A stretch of 45,142 bases of DNA from Candidatus Poribacteria bacterium (GCA_009839745.1 VXPE01000134.1:1-45142); one strand, 5' to 3'; positions 32,844-41,554 are shown, counted from the first letter of the stretch. A program made the numbers and translations. The notes: a model not told the origin generated them from the sequence alone.

Positions 32844-35111
32844 ATGTTAAGCACTTGTGCTTGTTTGCACAGGTCTCCCACGGTGAGGACGCTTAGAAAG
32901 TGTCCTCACCTATTGGTGTTCGTATTTGGAATAGCAGGATGCCTGTTCTGCTATCTCAAGGATGTCCAAAGTGCTTCGGACATAACGCAGTCTTTGGAAG
33001 GAGAAGTTACTGAAGAACGGAGTCATGCTCGCCTGAGTGACGTTAGAGTCCAGATTAAGGGCCTTGAGAGGAGCGTCCGGACCGATGCAAGCGGTCGGTT
33101 TAAGTTCGACGCAGTGCCGGAAGGACAGCAGACGCTTCAGTTCTTGAAGGTCGGCTATCAGTTTTTTGAACAAGTCGTTGATGTCAATGCCGCCGCGCCT
33201 CATCTCAAGATTGAACTGGCGGCGTTGTCATTTCAATTGCAAACCATCAGGATATACGGTTCAAATCGCTATCTGTCGCGGTTTGAGGAAACAACCGACT
33301 TAGCATTGGATGAGGCAGAACTCCAAAGACGGTTAGGTATGACCTTGGCGAACACGTTGGCGAATGAGATCGGCATTTCACAACGGACGATGGGGCGGGC
33401 AATCGCTCGGCCTGTTATTCGTGGATTGGGGGGGGACAGGCTGCTCATTCTCGAAAACGGCGAACGGACAGGTGATAAATCCGCATCCAGTGCCGACCAC
33501 GCTGTATCCATTGATCCAACAACCGCTGAAGGCGTTGAAATTACGCGGGGTCCCGCATCGCTCATTTACGGTTCAAGCACTCTGGGTGGGGTTATCAACG
33601 TCAAAAGCAATCACATACCCCAAATTCTACCGAGACGGCTCGATATGCACCTAACGTTCCAGGCTGAATCTGTTAACTCGGGTTTGACCGGAACAACAGG
33701 TTTTACTTTCCCAATTGGTGACTTTGCAGGGAATGTCGAATGGAATCGACGCCTTGCATCTGATATACAAACGCCGGTCGGAGTCCTCGAAAACACTTCC
33801 CTTTCAAACGTCAATTTTTCAGGCGGCGTCTCGCTGATTAAGCCGTGGGGTTTCATCGGTGCCTCTGGGAGCGGATATCGTTCAGATTACGGCGTGCCGG
33901 GGTCTCCAGAAGGACATATCAGCGGCGTTAACATCGTACTCGACAAACAACGCTATGAAGGGCAGATGGAGTACCGCTTCAACACAAGGCTGCTTGAAAA
34001 GGTAAGACTTCAGACTGCCTATACGCGTTATCAGCATCAAGAGTTGGAGTCGAACGGAACACTTGGGGTCGAATTCGGGGTGCTAACCTACAATTTCTCA
34101 GCGATGGCGCATGTGTTGGACAACGCCGTTGCGGGTGTTTGGGGGGAATATCGAGATCATGCCACAGGTGGGTTTTATTGGACACCGCACACCCGTGAAT
34201 TCGCGTTGGCAGGATTTTATCTCAACCAGCGTAACTTCGACAAACTCACCTTACAAGGGGCTATTCGCTACGACCTTAGGCGTTCGGAACCGTTTCGACC
34301 TGGGGCAGTTGTCCGAGCCGGAACCGTCCGACGCCGCGATTTCAACGGTTTCTCCGGGGCTACCTCTGGAATTTACCATTGGACGGATAGGTTGAGCACT
34401 GGAGCGACCCTAATGAAAACGTTTCGCGCACCCGGTATTGAGGAACTTTTCAGCGATGGCCCCCACTTGGCTGTCTTTTCCTACGAAATCGGCAATGCAG
34501 AACTGGAACCTGAGCACGGCTATGGTACTGAACTCTTCGTCAAATACACAAACGAGAGGTTCAGGCTCAATCTGGCACTTTTCAGGAATCAGATACAGAA
34601 CTACCTCATTCCGACGCACAGCGGTGAAAAGGAGTGGGGCAGCGGGGCAGCCGGATGGTTATGGATTTATCAATACATGGGACACGATGTTGTGATGGAT
34701 GGGGCTGAAATCCAAATAGGGAGTGAAGTCCTCTCACAGATCCATCTTCAATTGAATATGAGTTACATCTACGGAACTGTTCAAACCAGTGGGCGACCGC
34801 TGGAGCGTATCCCACCCCTCAACGGTAAATTCGTCATTAGCTACACACCGACACCGTTGCATTTGCATGTCACATCCCGTTTTTCAGGCAGCCAGACCCG
34901 ACTCGGCGAGTTTGAGGAACCGACAGACGGCTACCTCGTCTATGATATTGGAGGTTCTCTCAATTTTTCGTGGTGGCAGCTGGAGAACATGGTCGTTTTC
35001 GAGATTGAAAACCTCCTTGATACCGCATACCGCGAACATTTGTCTCGCATCAAAGCGGTAATGCCGGAACCCGGACGGAACGCGAAGCTTCTGTATAAAC
35101 TTAATTTTTGA
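32844..35111 (+). CDS. TonB-dependent outer-membrane receptor, probable zinc receptor
   Basis: A 755-aa protein with an N-terminal signal region (about 20-45), a carboxypeptidase-like/CNA-B domain at 48-130 (EGEVTEERSHARLSDVRVQI), a plug domain (about 165-275, with GLGGDRLLILENGER and GPASLIYGSSTLGGVINV) and a 22-strand barrel to the C-terminal phenylalanine (NAKLLYKLNF). The barrel end and plug are standard for ZnuD-like or HMA-type receptors. Context with His-rich lipoprotein, TroA-like protein and CobW supports zinc. A perfect hairpin (GGTGAGGAC with GTCCTCACC) lies at about 32881-32909 inside the first codons and may affect expression. Confidence 0.85.
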   Translation: MLSTCACLHRSPTVRTLRKCPHLLVFVFGIAGCLFCYLKDVQSASDITQSLEGEVTEERSHARLSDVRVQIKGLERSVRTDASGRFKFDAVPEGQQTLQFLKVGYQFFEQVVDVNAAAPHLKIELAALSFQLQTIRIYGSNRYLSRFEETTDLALDEAELQRRLGMTLANTLANEIGISQRTMGRAIARPVIRGLGGDRLLILENGERTGDKSASSADHAVSIDPTTAEGVEITRGPASLIYGSSTLGGVINVKSNHIPQILPRRLDMHLTFQAESVNSGLTGTTGFTFPIGDFAGNVEWNRRLASDIQTPVGVLENTSLSNVNFSGGVSLIKPWGFIGASGSGYRSDYGVPGSPEGHISGVNIVLDKQRYEGQMEYRFNTRLLEKVRLQTAYTRYQHQELESNGTLGVEFGVLTYNFSAMAHVLDNAVAGVWGEYRDHATGGFYWTPHTREFALAGFYLNQRNFDKLTLQGAIRYDLRRSEPFRPGAVVRAGTVRRRDFNGFSGATSGIYHWTDRLSTGATLMKTFRAPGIEELFSDGPHLAVFSYEIGNAELEPEHGYGTELFVKYTNERFRLNLALFRNQIQNYLIPTHSGEKEWGSGAAGWLWIYQYMGHDVVMDGAEIQIGSEVLSQIHLQLNMSYIYGTVQTSGRPLERIPPLNGKFVISYTPTPLHLHVTSRFSGSQTRLGEFEEPTDGYLVYDIGGSLNFSWWQLENMVVFEIENLLDTAYREHLSRIKAVMPEPGRNAKLLYKLNF

Positions 35112-35177
35112 AACTGTAGGATGGGGACGATGGTTTTTATCATTCGTCCCCGTTCTCAATTTTCTAAGGAGATAAAA

Positions 35178-35600
35178 TTGAAAAAATATTTTAACCGCGA
35201 ATTAGCGGATACGACTGGCGCGTGTCTCTCTGTCGCATGCGCAGCGTGTCTCCCCGTCGCATGCGCGATTCATTGCCTCGCGATGCCGCTTTTAGTCGCA
35301 GTTTTGCCTTTGATTGGGTTGGGCTTCCTTGTGAATGAACGTGCGGAATTGGTCCTTATCCTTGGGGCAATTGGATTGGCAGTTGGGAGTTTAACGTGGG
35401 GGGTTCGACGCCACCGCAGTTGGCGAGCATTTTTGATACTGATAGTGGCGTTGGCATTCATCGCTACCGCTCGAACAGCGGTTGAAGGCACTTTTGAAGT
35501 GGTTTTCTACAGTATCGGTGCGGTTTTACTCGCCTCCGCACACCTTGTAAATCGGCACCTGTGCAAAACCTGTCTAACATGCGATCAGGAAGGTGTATAA
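35178..35600 (+). CDS. MerC-domain membrane protein
   Basis: About 140 aa if started at the TTG (35178), which has AAGGAG upstream; the open frame extends back to 35121 without a good ribosome site. It has four membrane helices and cysteine pairs in the first (SVACAACLPVACAIHCLAMP) and a CKTCLTC tail. MerC proteins carry mercury or related metals through the inner membrane. Set between the TonB receptor and the TroA-like gene it may move zinc. It overlaps the open frame of the next gene by a few bases. Confidence 0.7.
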   Translation: MKKYFNRELADTTGACLSVACAACLPVACAIHCLAMPLLVAVLPLIGLGFLVNERAELVLILGAIGLAVGSLTWGVRRHRSWRAFLILIVALAFIATARTAVEGTFEVVFYSIGAVLLASAHLVNRHLCKTCLTCDQEGV

Positions 35601-35604
35601 AATT

Positions 35605-36546
35605 ATGCAGAGAATATACATTGCAGTGTGTTTAATAGGTATACTGATATGGACTGGCTGTGACCCAAAGGGACAACCGGGTGCTGCCACAGGCGATAAA
35701 CTTCGCGTTGTTACCACGATCGGTATGATTACTGATATTGTTAAAAATGTTGGCGGTCCGCGCGTTGAGGTGACCGGGATAGTGGAACCTGGCGTAGACC
35801 CACACTTTTACAACCTGACACCTAAAGATGTTCAAAGGCTGAGTTCAGCACACATCATCTTCTATAACGGGCTGTACCTTGAAGCAAAAATGGCGGACAT
35901 TCTTGCGAAGATGTCCGAGGATACGCTGACGGTCGCCGTAACAGATGCCGTAGATCGGAGTCTACTGCTAACACCCGCAGAATACGAGGGACTCTACGAT
36001 CTGCACCTATGGTTTGACGTGAAGCTTTGGATGCTAGCGGCGGGAAAGGTTCGCGATGCCCTAAGTGAATTCGATCCGGATAATACTGACCTGTACCGAA
36101 GCAATGCCGAACGCTACCTCACGAAACTCATGGAACTCGATGAATACGTAAAGTCGCAAGTGGAACGCGTGCCATCTCAGCAACGCGTCCTTGTGACGGC
36201 GCACGACTGTTTTAACTACTTCGGAAAAGGGTACGGGTTTGAGGTACGCGGATTACAAGGTGTTAGCACCGCGACAGAAGTCGGTATCGCTGATGTACAG
36301 GAATTGGCGACGTTTATTGCGGAGCGGGGTATCTCTGCTATTTTTGTAGAGTCATCCGTCTCTCCACGGAGTCTCGAAGCCGTGAAAGCCGCCGTGAAGT
36401 CAAAAGGATTTGATGTGAAGATCGGTGGTGTGCTCTTCACAGACGCTATGGGAAACGAGGGGACACCTGAAGGGACCTACATCGGGATGATCCGATATAA
36501 TATTAATACGATTGTACATGCTTTGATTGGGAAATCGGAGTTATAA
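35605..36546 (+). CDS. TroA/ZnuA-family metal-binding lipoprotein
   Basis: About 313 aa from the ATG at 35605, with AGGAAGG upstream; a GTG at 35593 is also possible. The signal has a lipobox (WTGC). Metal ligands of the TroA family are visible: His in GVDPHFYN, His in YDLHLWFDVK, His in TAHDCFNYFGKGYGF and the acidic one in DAMGNEGTPEGTYIGM. The last motif resembles TroA/MntC rather than His-loop ZnuA. It normally feeds an ABC permease; none is encoded nearby. Start of operon is probably at 32198. Confidence 0.85.
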   Translation: MQRIYIAVCLIGILIWTGCDPKGQPGAATGDKLRVVTTIGMITDIVKNVGGPRVEVTGIVEPGVDPHFYNLTPKDVQRLSSAHIIFYNGLYLEAKMADILAKMSEDTLTVAVTDAVDRSLLLTPAEYEGLYDLHLWFDVKLWMLAAGKVRDALSEFDPDNTDLYRSNAERYLTKLMELDEYVKSQVERVPSQQRVLVTAHDCFNYFGKGYGFEVRGLQGVSTATEVGIADVQELATFIAERGISAIFVESSVSPRSLEAVKAAVKSKGFDVKIGGVLFTDAMGNEGTPEGTYIGMIRYNINTIVHALIGKSEL

Positions 36547-36708
36547 ACCGTTGGCTTCCAGCCCGCAGGTTTCTATCAAGACCGGGCGCGTGCTGCCCAT
36601 TGGGATGGTCGAAATGATGTGGGGAAGCGGGTTTCAAGTGGTGTCTATTTCTATCGATTGTCCACGCCGTCTTTCCATCAGATGAAGCGGATGGTTATTT
36701 TGAAATAA
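36547..36708 (+). pseudogene. Fragment of a FlgD-like secretion/anchoring tail
   Basis: Directly after the TroA-like stop codon and in the same frame, 53 codons read as GFQPAGFYQDRARAAHWDGR, then NDVGKRVSSGVYFYRL, then RMVILK and TAA. This is the typical FlgD-Ig-like C-terminal tail of secreted proteins in Poribacteria/Bacteroidetes-like genomes. It has no start codon or body, so it is a remnant of a lost gene or a former fusion. Confidence 0.7.
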
Positions 36709-36723
36709 GTGCCGAGAAAATTC

Positions 36724-36783
36724 ATCACTACCCTGGAATGTCATTGGGTAGTGGTGAATCTGTATATTCTCAGGAGTGTAACA
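36724..36783 (+). repeat. 60-bp stem-loop repeat, copy 1
   Basis: CACTACCC and GGGTAGTG form an 8-bp stem around a 12-base loop (36726-36753), followed by TGTATATTCTCAGGAGTGTA. Nearly the same 60 bp occur at 38281-38342. It may be a regulatory element or a mobile palindrome. Confidence 0.65.
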
Positions 36784-36950
36784 CAACGGCTGATTTTATT
36801 GAGCTGGTCCGGTTGCCGCAAGCCGGCGTACTATAACTTTGACGCATGTTAAGAAATAGTGCAAAGAAACCGACAATTCTTGACACCGCTTTTGAATTGC
36901 TTCGTGACCTTGAGAAGAAGTAGAAGCGGCTTCTTATGAGGGAATAAGTC

Positions 36951-37532
36951 ATGTCTGGTAGAACTGACGACGAATCTGCGCGGTGGTCAGGTGCATTGAA
37001 CAAGGTCAGGAAGATTGGGACGACGCTGTTGGACCAACAGTTGTGGTGTTGGGGACAGGACATTCGCCGGGCAGAGGGAAATGCTTTGCTCGCCTACGGT
37101 TTTACCAGACATCGAGCGCCGGAAGGCAAGCACGGAAGTCCCGCTTATGAGTGGCGTGGCTCTGGCAGAAGCCGAGTTATTTTATGGGGATTCGGGTTTT
37201 TCTATGGCGATGGGGACCGAGGCGGGCTTTTCTTGCAGCGTTACAAATTCGCGCCCAAACAGACAGCAGCGGTCGATTTTTCGTTGCCCATATGGAAACC
37301 GGAGCAACTCCCTGAGCTTACGCATCCACGTGGTGTGGAAGCGTGGTGTTGCGTTTTCAGCTTGCTCACTCAAGGTCTCGCATGGATAGGCGACTACGAG
37401 CAGTGGATTATTTCTGAATACGGACTTGACTATCGCCAACGGTGTACTGACGCATGGAAGAAGAAATGTATTCCTGCACACGAGATGGCTGCAAAGTGGC
37501 ATGAACTCGTCGAATACTTATACCAACTCTAA
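36951..37532 (+). CDS. Hypothetical protein in the metal island
   Basis: A 193-aa protein without signal peptide, rich in Trp and Arg (RRAEGNALLAYGFTR, YEWRGSGRSRVILWGFGFFY). It is not recognised. It may be a globular cytoplasmic protein, perhaps related to nothing here but the metal genes around it. There is no good ribosome site. The stem-loop repeat at 36724 lies 170 bp upstream. Confidence 0.6.
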   Translation: MSGRTDDESARWSGALNKVRKIGTTLLDQQLWCWGQDIRRAEGNALLAYGFTRHRAPEGKHGSPAYEWRGSGRSRVILWGFGFFYGDGDRGGLFLQRYKFAPKQTAAVDFSLPIWKPEQLPELTHPRGVEAWCCVFSLLTQGLAWIGDYEQWIISEYGLDYRQRCTDAWKKKCIPAHEMAAKWHELVEYLYQL

Positions 37533-37571
37533 AAAATAACTCCGCATTTCAGAGATTTTGAAACATATAAC

Positions 37572-37590
37572 GGGCGAGGGGACCTCGCCC
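37572..37590. repeat. Perfect intergenic hairpin
   Basis: GGGCGAGG and CCTCGCCC with a 3-base loop, 40 bp after the hypothetical gene. It is followed by CTACGCG, not a T-run, so it is more likely a repeat than a terminator. A related, imperfect form is at 22166-22189. Confidence 0.55.
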
Positions 37591-37704
37591 CTACGCGTAG
37601 GTTGCGTTAATGAGGAGTAGTCATTCAGAAATGGTATTACTTTCACAGCCCGGAAGCGATTGGTAAATATAAGGAATAATCCGAATCAACTTTTTAAGTT
37701 CTAT

Positions 37705-37733
37705 TTGACATTGACACAATAGCGTGCTATAAT
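37705..37733 (+). promoter_or_regulatory. Consensus promoter with shared operator-like leader, copy 2
   Basis: TTGACA (37705-37710), 17-bp spacer, TATAAT (37728-37733). The block TTGACATTGACACAAT and downstream TATCGCAAGTTTNTTGGCA are shared with 31404-31452. It probably responds to the same regulator as copy 1. Confidence 0.75.
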
Positions 37734-37790
37734 TTATCGCAAGTTTATTGGCACTCATTTTTTTTAAATCATAACCATAGGTTCTGGTGT

Positions 37791-38162
37791 ATGAGAAACG
37801 GCACAACTTTTCCCAACAAGTTAATATTTGGGCTTAGTTTGAAAATCTGTGTTTTAACAGGTTTATGTTGTTACGTCGTGCTGCTGGGTATTATCGGACT
37901 GGCACACGATCACAGCGAACATTCGCATTGCCGTAATTGCCATACCGAACATTCGCAGAGCGAGAATACCTGCGCAGCCTGTTTCTTTTGCAGCCAGCAC
38001 ATCGGTGTCGAGATTGAATCCTTTGCTCTCAACGCACCCGTCTGCTTTCATACGATACTCCAACTTTATGAAGACACTTTTATCCCTATAAAACGGGTCA
38101 TCCACACGCGAAGTCGTGCCCCACCTATATTCTCTACTGAACTCGTAAATTATGCCTTTTAA
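37791..38162 (+). CDS. Small His/Cys-rich membrane protein, paralogue 2
   Basis: A 123-aa paralogue of the 31486 gene, with the same start (MRNGTTFPNKLIFG), a membrane helix (about 15-38), a His-rich segment (AHDHSEHSHCRNCHTEHS) and the CAACFFCSQHIG motif. The His/Cys spacing differs, with an additional CRNCH pair. The gene and its promoter were duplicated as a unit. A metal-binding role at the inner membrane is inferred. Confidence 0.7.
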   Translation: MRNGTTFPNKLIFGLSLKICVLTGLCCYVVLLGIIGLAHDHSEHSHCRNCHTEHSQSENTCAACFFCSQHIGVEIESFALNAPVCFHTILQLYEDTFIPIKRVIHTRSRAPPIFSTELVNYAF

Positions 38163-38280
38163 AGGCAGATTTTGTTTTTCCTTTATATCCTTGGTTGTAC
38201 AAGGATCGCGAGGGTACCTATGACGCGCCCCGCGCTTTGTACACCGTTGCTTTGCAACGTATCGTAGCGTTTCTGTAGTA

Positions 38281-38342
38281 TCAGCACTACCCCTGAATGT
38301 CATTGGGTAGTGATGAATCTGTATATTCGCAGGAGTGTAACA
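38281..38342 (+). repeat. 60-bp stem-loop repeat, copy 2
   Basis: Matches 36724-36783, stem CACTACCC (38285-38292) with GGGTAGTG (38305-38312). It ends 15 bp before the start codon of the 2Fe-2S protein, so here it forms the leader. Confidence 0.65.
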
Positions 38343-38356
38343 TACAGGAGAAAAGT

Positions 38357-38749
38357 ATGAGAACAGATAGAATCGAATCGTCGCCTAAGCTGGCATCAAA
38401 GCGGCGTGTCTTAATGCATATATTGGTCTGTAAGGGGTGTTGTTGTGGCGTGACAGAGAAACGGAAACCGGCTGTACCGGCTGAGTGGCTCATACAGGAG
38501 TGGCGGAACAGACGACTGGCCCCTTCAATAACATTGACAATCAGCGAAGGCTGCCTTGGGCCATGCGATCTCGCAAATGTCATCTGTATCACATCACCGG
38601 ACGGTGTCGTGTGGTTAGGACAGATAGAACTCCATCTACACTATGAGCGACTCGTGGATTGGGCGGAAGCCGTGGCGCAAACAGATGCACTACTTCCGTT
38701 GCCTTCAGCTTTTGATAGTCACCGTTTTGATCGGTTTCGATCTTCCTAA
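38357..38749 (+). CDS. (2Fe-2S) ferredoxin-domain protein
   Basis: A 130-aa thioredoxin-like 2Fe-2S protein. Cysteines of the cluster are in ILVCKGCCCG near 25-33 and SEGCLGPCDLANV near 66-78, a pattern shared by small ferredoxin-like proteins linked to CobW GTPases. Start at 38357 with AGGAG upstream; the frame before it is the stem-loop repeat. It heads a run of four genes to WD40 and may be a redox or metal partner. Confidence 0.75.
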   Translation: MRTDRIESSPKLASKRRVLMHILVCKGCCCGVTEKRKPAVPAEWLIQEWRNRRLAPSITLTISEGCLGPCDLANVICITSPDGVVWLGQIELHLHYERLVDWAEAVAQTDALLPLPSAFDSHRFDRFRSS

Positions 38750-38878
38750 ACCTCTTCGACAGAATAGAGACCGCGGACTTGAGAAAAATCTGGTCGGAAT
38801 TGTGTGCGATGACCGATTCGTGGCGAAATTTCAGGTATAAAAACAGCATCATATGCGAGGAAAGGAGACCATACAACA

Positions 38879-39139
38879 GTGCTGAATTTTTTGAATTCGC
38901 AAAAAGAGAGTGACCCACGGCAACTCGGTCAAGTCAAATCGTGGGTTTCCCAAGCCTTTGACCTATCAGAAGACGTCGCCGTGATGATTACTCAGTTACA
39001 ATGCACCGAAGAAGGCTGCCCGCCTATTGAAACGGTCATTGCGATCATGGAAACGCCGGGAAAGCCCCGGCAATACAAGATTCATAAACCGCTGGCGGAG
39101 GTGAAGCAGACGGACATCGTTAGCTTGACCACTGGCTAA
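38879..39139 (+). CDS. Small conserved protein linked to CobW
   Basis: An 86-aa protein starting with GTG, AAAGGAG 11 bp before. It has one Cys pair (TQLQCTEEGCPPIETV near 40-55) and is probably cytoplasmic. Similar short proteins occur next to CobW genes in other bacteria; a metal-linked role is inferred. It is followed by cobW after 19 bp. Confidence 0.65.
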   Translation: MLNFLNSQKESDPRQLGQVKSWVSQAFDLSEDVAVMITQLQCTEEGCPPIETVIAIMETPGKPRQYKIHKPLAEVKQTDIVSLTTG

Positions 39140-39158
39140 ATTCAACAAGGAGAGAAAG

Positions 39159-40511
39159 ATGAACACAGCCATGCTAAACAATCAAGTCCCCGTCACTGTA
39201 TTGACGGGCTTTTTGGGGTCTGGTAAAACCACGCTTCTCAACCGTATTCTCACCGAAAACCATGGTAAACGTATCGCCGTCATCGAAAACGAGTTTGGCG
39301 AGATCGGCGTCGATAATGATTTGGTCATCGGCGCGGAAGAAGAGATTTTCGAGATGAACAATGGGTGCATCTGCTGCACCGTGCGCGGTGATCTCATCCG
39401 TATTTTGGGGAATCTGATGAAGCGTCGCGATAAGTTTGACTACATCATGGTCGAAACCACTGGGCTTGCGGACCCCGGGCCAGTTGCTCAGACGTTCTTC
39501 ATGGATACCGAAATGAAGGAGAAACTGCAACTGGATTCCGTCACGACATTGGTTGATGCCAAACACATCTGGCAGCACATCGATGACAGCGACGAGGCGC
39601 GTGAACAGATTGCCTTTGCAGATGTCATTTTGTTGAACAAGATTGACCTTGTGACCGAGGGAGAGTTAGATCAACTGGAAGCCAGAATTCGCAGCATGAA
39701 CAGTGCGGCGAAGGTTTATCGAACGAAAGACGCCGTGGTTGAAATGGACAAGATTCTCAATGTCGGCGGATTCGATCTGGACCGGGCGATGGAGGTTGAC
39801 CCACAGTTTATGGAACCGGAGTATCCCTTTGAATGGGGTGGTGTTTATAACCTTTCGGTAGGCACGCATGAACTGGTTCTTCAAGAAGGTCCTGACCCGA
39901 CGATGAAAGTCGCGTTGGTGCCCGTAAGTGCGTCAACCGATGCCGCTTTGAGTGCTGCTGTTGAACCAGTCGTTATGGTTTTCTCCGATGATGAGCATGA
40001 ACTTTCGGTGGGTGGCACGCTTCAACCGAGCGGACAGCTCATTGCGTTGAATCTCACAGCGGACGAATTACGCTTTGACGTGCAGATCGGCCGCTCTGGT
40101 GCTTACGCGCTGTTTACCGAGCATCACCCCGACGAATTTCAGGCACAACTCTTTGGCAGCGGTGCCCTTGTTAAGCCAGTTGTTGAACGCGAATTTAAAC
40201 CAGACCACGAACATGATGACGAAGTCACATCGGTCGGCATCACAACCCCCGGCGACCTTGACCCCAATCGGTTGGACGCTTGGATTAGTGGGCTGCTTAT
40301 GACAAAAGGTGTTGACATCTTCCGCATGAAAGGTATTCTGAGCATCAAGGGGCAGTCAAACCGATTCGTCTTCCAAGGTGTTCATATGCTCTTCGATGGT
40401 CGTCCCGACCGCCCGTGGGGCATTGAACCGCGCTACAATAGCCTCATCTTCATCGGACGCAACCTTGACCGGACCGAATTGACTGAGGGGTTTGAAGCAT
40501 GTCTCGCTTGA
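39159..40511 (+). CDS. CobW/G3E family GTPase, probable zinc chaperone
   Basis: A 450-aa COG0523 metallochaperone. The P-loop GFLGSGKTT is at residues 17-25, the metal-binding CxCC motif (GCICC) near 70, ETTGLADPGP near 100, and NKID near 160. An insert of about 120 aa (225-345) with beta structure separates the GTPase and the C-terminal domain (about 360-445) and contains the acidic-His DHEHDDE stretch. Such GTPases deliver zinc or cobalt to target enzymes. A GGAG ribosome site precedes ATG. It overlaps the WD40 gene by 13 bp, implying coupling. Confidence 0.85.
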   Translation: MNTAMLNNQVPVTVLTGFLGSGKTTLLNRILTENHGKRIAVIENEFGEIGVDNDLVIGAEEEIFEMNNGCICCTVRGDLIRILGNLMKRRDKFDYIMVETTGLADPGPVAQTFFMDTEMKEKLQLDSVTTLVDAKHIWQHIDDSDEAREQIAFADVILLNKIDLVTEGELDQLEARIRSMNSAAKVYRTKDAVVEMDKILNVGGFDLDRAMEVDPQFMEPEYPFEWGGVYNLSVGTHELVLQEGPDPTMKVALVPVSASTDAALSAAVEPVVMVFSDDEHELSVGGTLQPSGQLIALNLTADELRFDVQIGRSGAYALFTEHHPDEFQAQLFGSGALVKPVVEREFKPDHEHDDEVTSVGITTPGDLDPNRLDAWISGLLMTKGVDIFRMKGILSIKGQSNRFVFQGVHMLFDGRPDRPWGIEPRYNSLIFIGRNLDRTELTEGFEACLA

Positions 40512-41554
40512 ACGACCTGAGGAACCGCTTTGTCCAGCCCTCTCAACTGCGCGAAAATTGGACCGCAACCCTCAGCGACCACGTCATTGATCTGGCGTGG
40601 TCCCCTGATGGGAAATACATCGCTGCCGCGTCGGTTCTCGGTCCGGTGACAATTTTTGAAGGTCGGCGTCAATCGGTTATCCATGCCTTTGAAGGGCATG
40701 AATTCGGCACAATGTCAATCGCGTGGCGTCCAGACAGCAAGGTGCTTGCAAGCGCAGGACAAGATGGGAAAATTCGGTTGTGGGATATGACAAGTGGCAA
40801 AGCGACCCATTCGCTTGACGGGGGCGCAGCATGGGTTGAGCATCTGGCTTGGAGTGGCGGCAAAAAATCGATACTCGTCTCTGCCGCGGGTCGTAAGTTG
40901 AAGCTCTGGAACGCTGACGGCGATCTTGTTCGCGAATATCCCGAGCATCAAAGCACGATTTCTGGTGTCCAATGGAAACCGCGTGTAAGACAATTTGCCT
41001 CGAGTGCCTACGGCGGCATCACCCTGTGGGACCCGCAACAGGCGGAAGCCGTCCGCCGATTGGAATGGAGAGGCTCATCACTGGTGATTGAGTGGAGTCC
41101 TGACGGCAAATACGTCGCCACTGGAGATCAAGATTCGACCGTACATTTCTGGATTATAGCTACCGGTGACGACTTACAAATGTCTGGCTATCAGACGAAA
41201 GTGCGAGAACTCTCGTGGGATGCCACGAGTCGATACTTGGCTACAGGAGGCAGTCAGGAAGTTACGGTGTGGGATTGTTCCGGTCGTGGACCGGCGGGTA
41301 CCAGACCCATTTCGCTTTCCGGGCATCAGGATTTTCTCAGTGTTGTGCGTTTTCAACATCGCGGAAAATTGCTGGCCTCAGGCGGTGCCGATGGTCTGGT
41401 CTACGTCTGGCAATTGCGCGGCAGCTTCGGTTCTCAGGCGGTTCATAGAGCCGTTCTGACAGCAGGGGTCACAAGCCTCGTTTGGGCACCGAATGACCGG
41501 TATATTGCTGTTGGTGACGAGTCGGGTGGGGTGAGCGTTTTTTCCATAAGTTAA
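40499..41554 (+). CDS. WD40 repeat protein coupled to CobW
   Basis: A 351-aa beta-propeller of about seven WD40 repeats (LAWSPDGKYIAAAS, IAWRPDSKVLASAGQDGKIR, IEWSPDGKYVATGDQDSTVH, VVRFQHRGKLLASGGADGL). It has no signal peptide. Its start lies within the last codons of the CobW gene, so the two are translationally coupled and the products probably interact. A role as scaffold in zinc delivery is inference. Confidence 0.8.
   Translation: MSRLNDLRNRFVQPSQLRENWTATLSDHVIDLAWSPDGKYIAAASVLGPVTIFEGRRQSVIHAFEGHEFGTMSIAWRPDSKVLASAGQDGKIRLWDMTSGKATHSLDGGAAWVEHLAWSGGKKSILVSAAGRKLKLWNADGDLVREYPEHQSTISGVQWKPRVRQFASSAYGGITLWDPQQAEAVRRLEWRGSSLVIEWSPDGKYVATGDQDSTVHFWIIATGDDLQMSGYQTKVRELSWDATSRYLATGGSQEVTVWDCSGRGPAGTRPISLSGHQDFLSVVRFQHRGKLLASGGADGLVYVWQLRGSFGSQAVHRAVLTAGVTSLVWAPNDRYIAVGDESGGVSVFSIS

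Noticed and set aside
36846-36923. 25-codon open frame before the hypothetical gene
   Set aside because: No ribosome site and no similarity that I recognise; too short to support.
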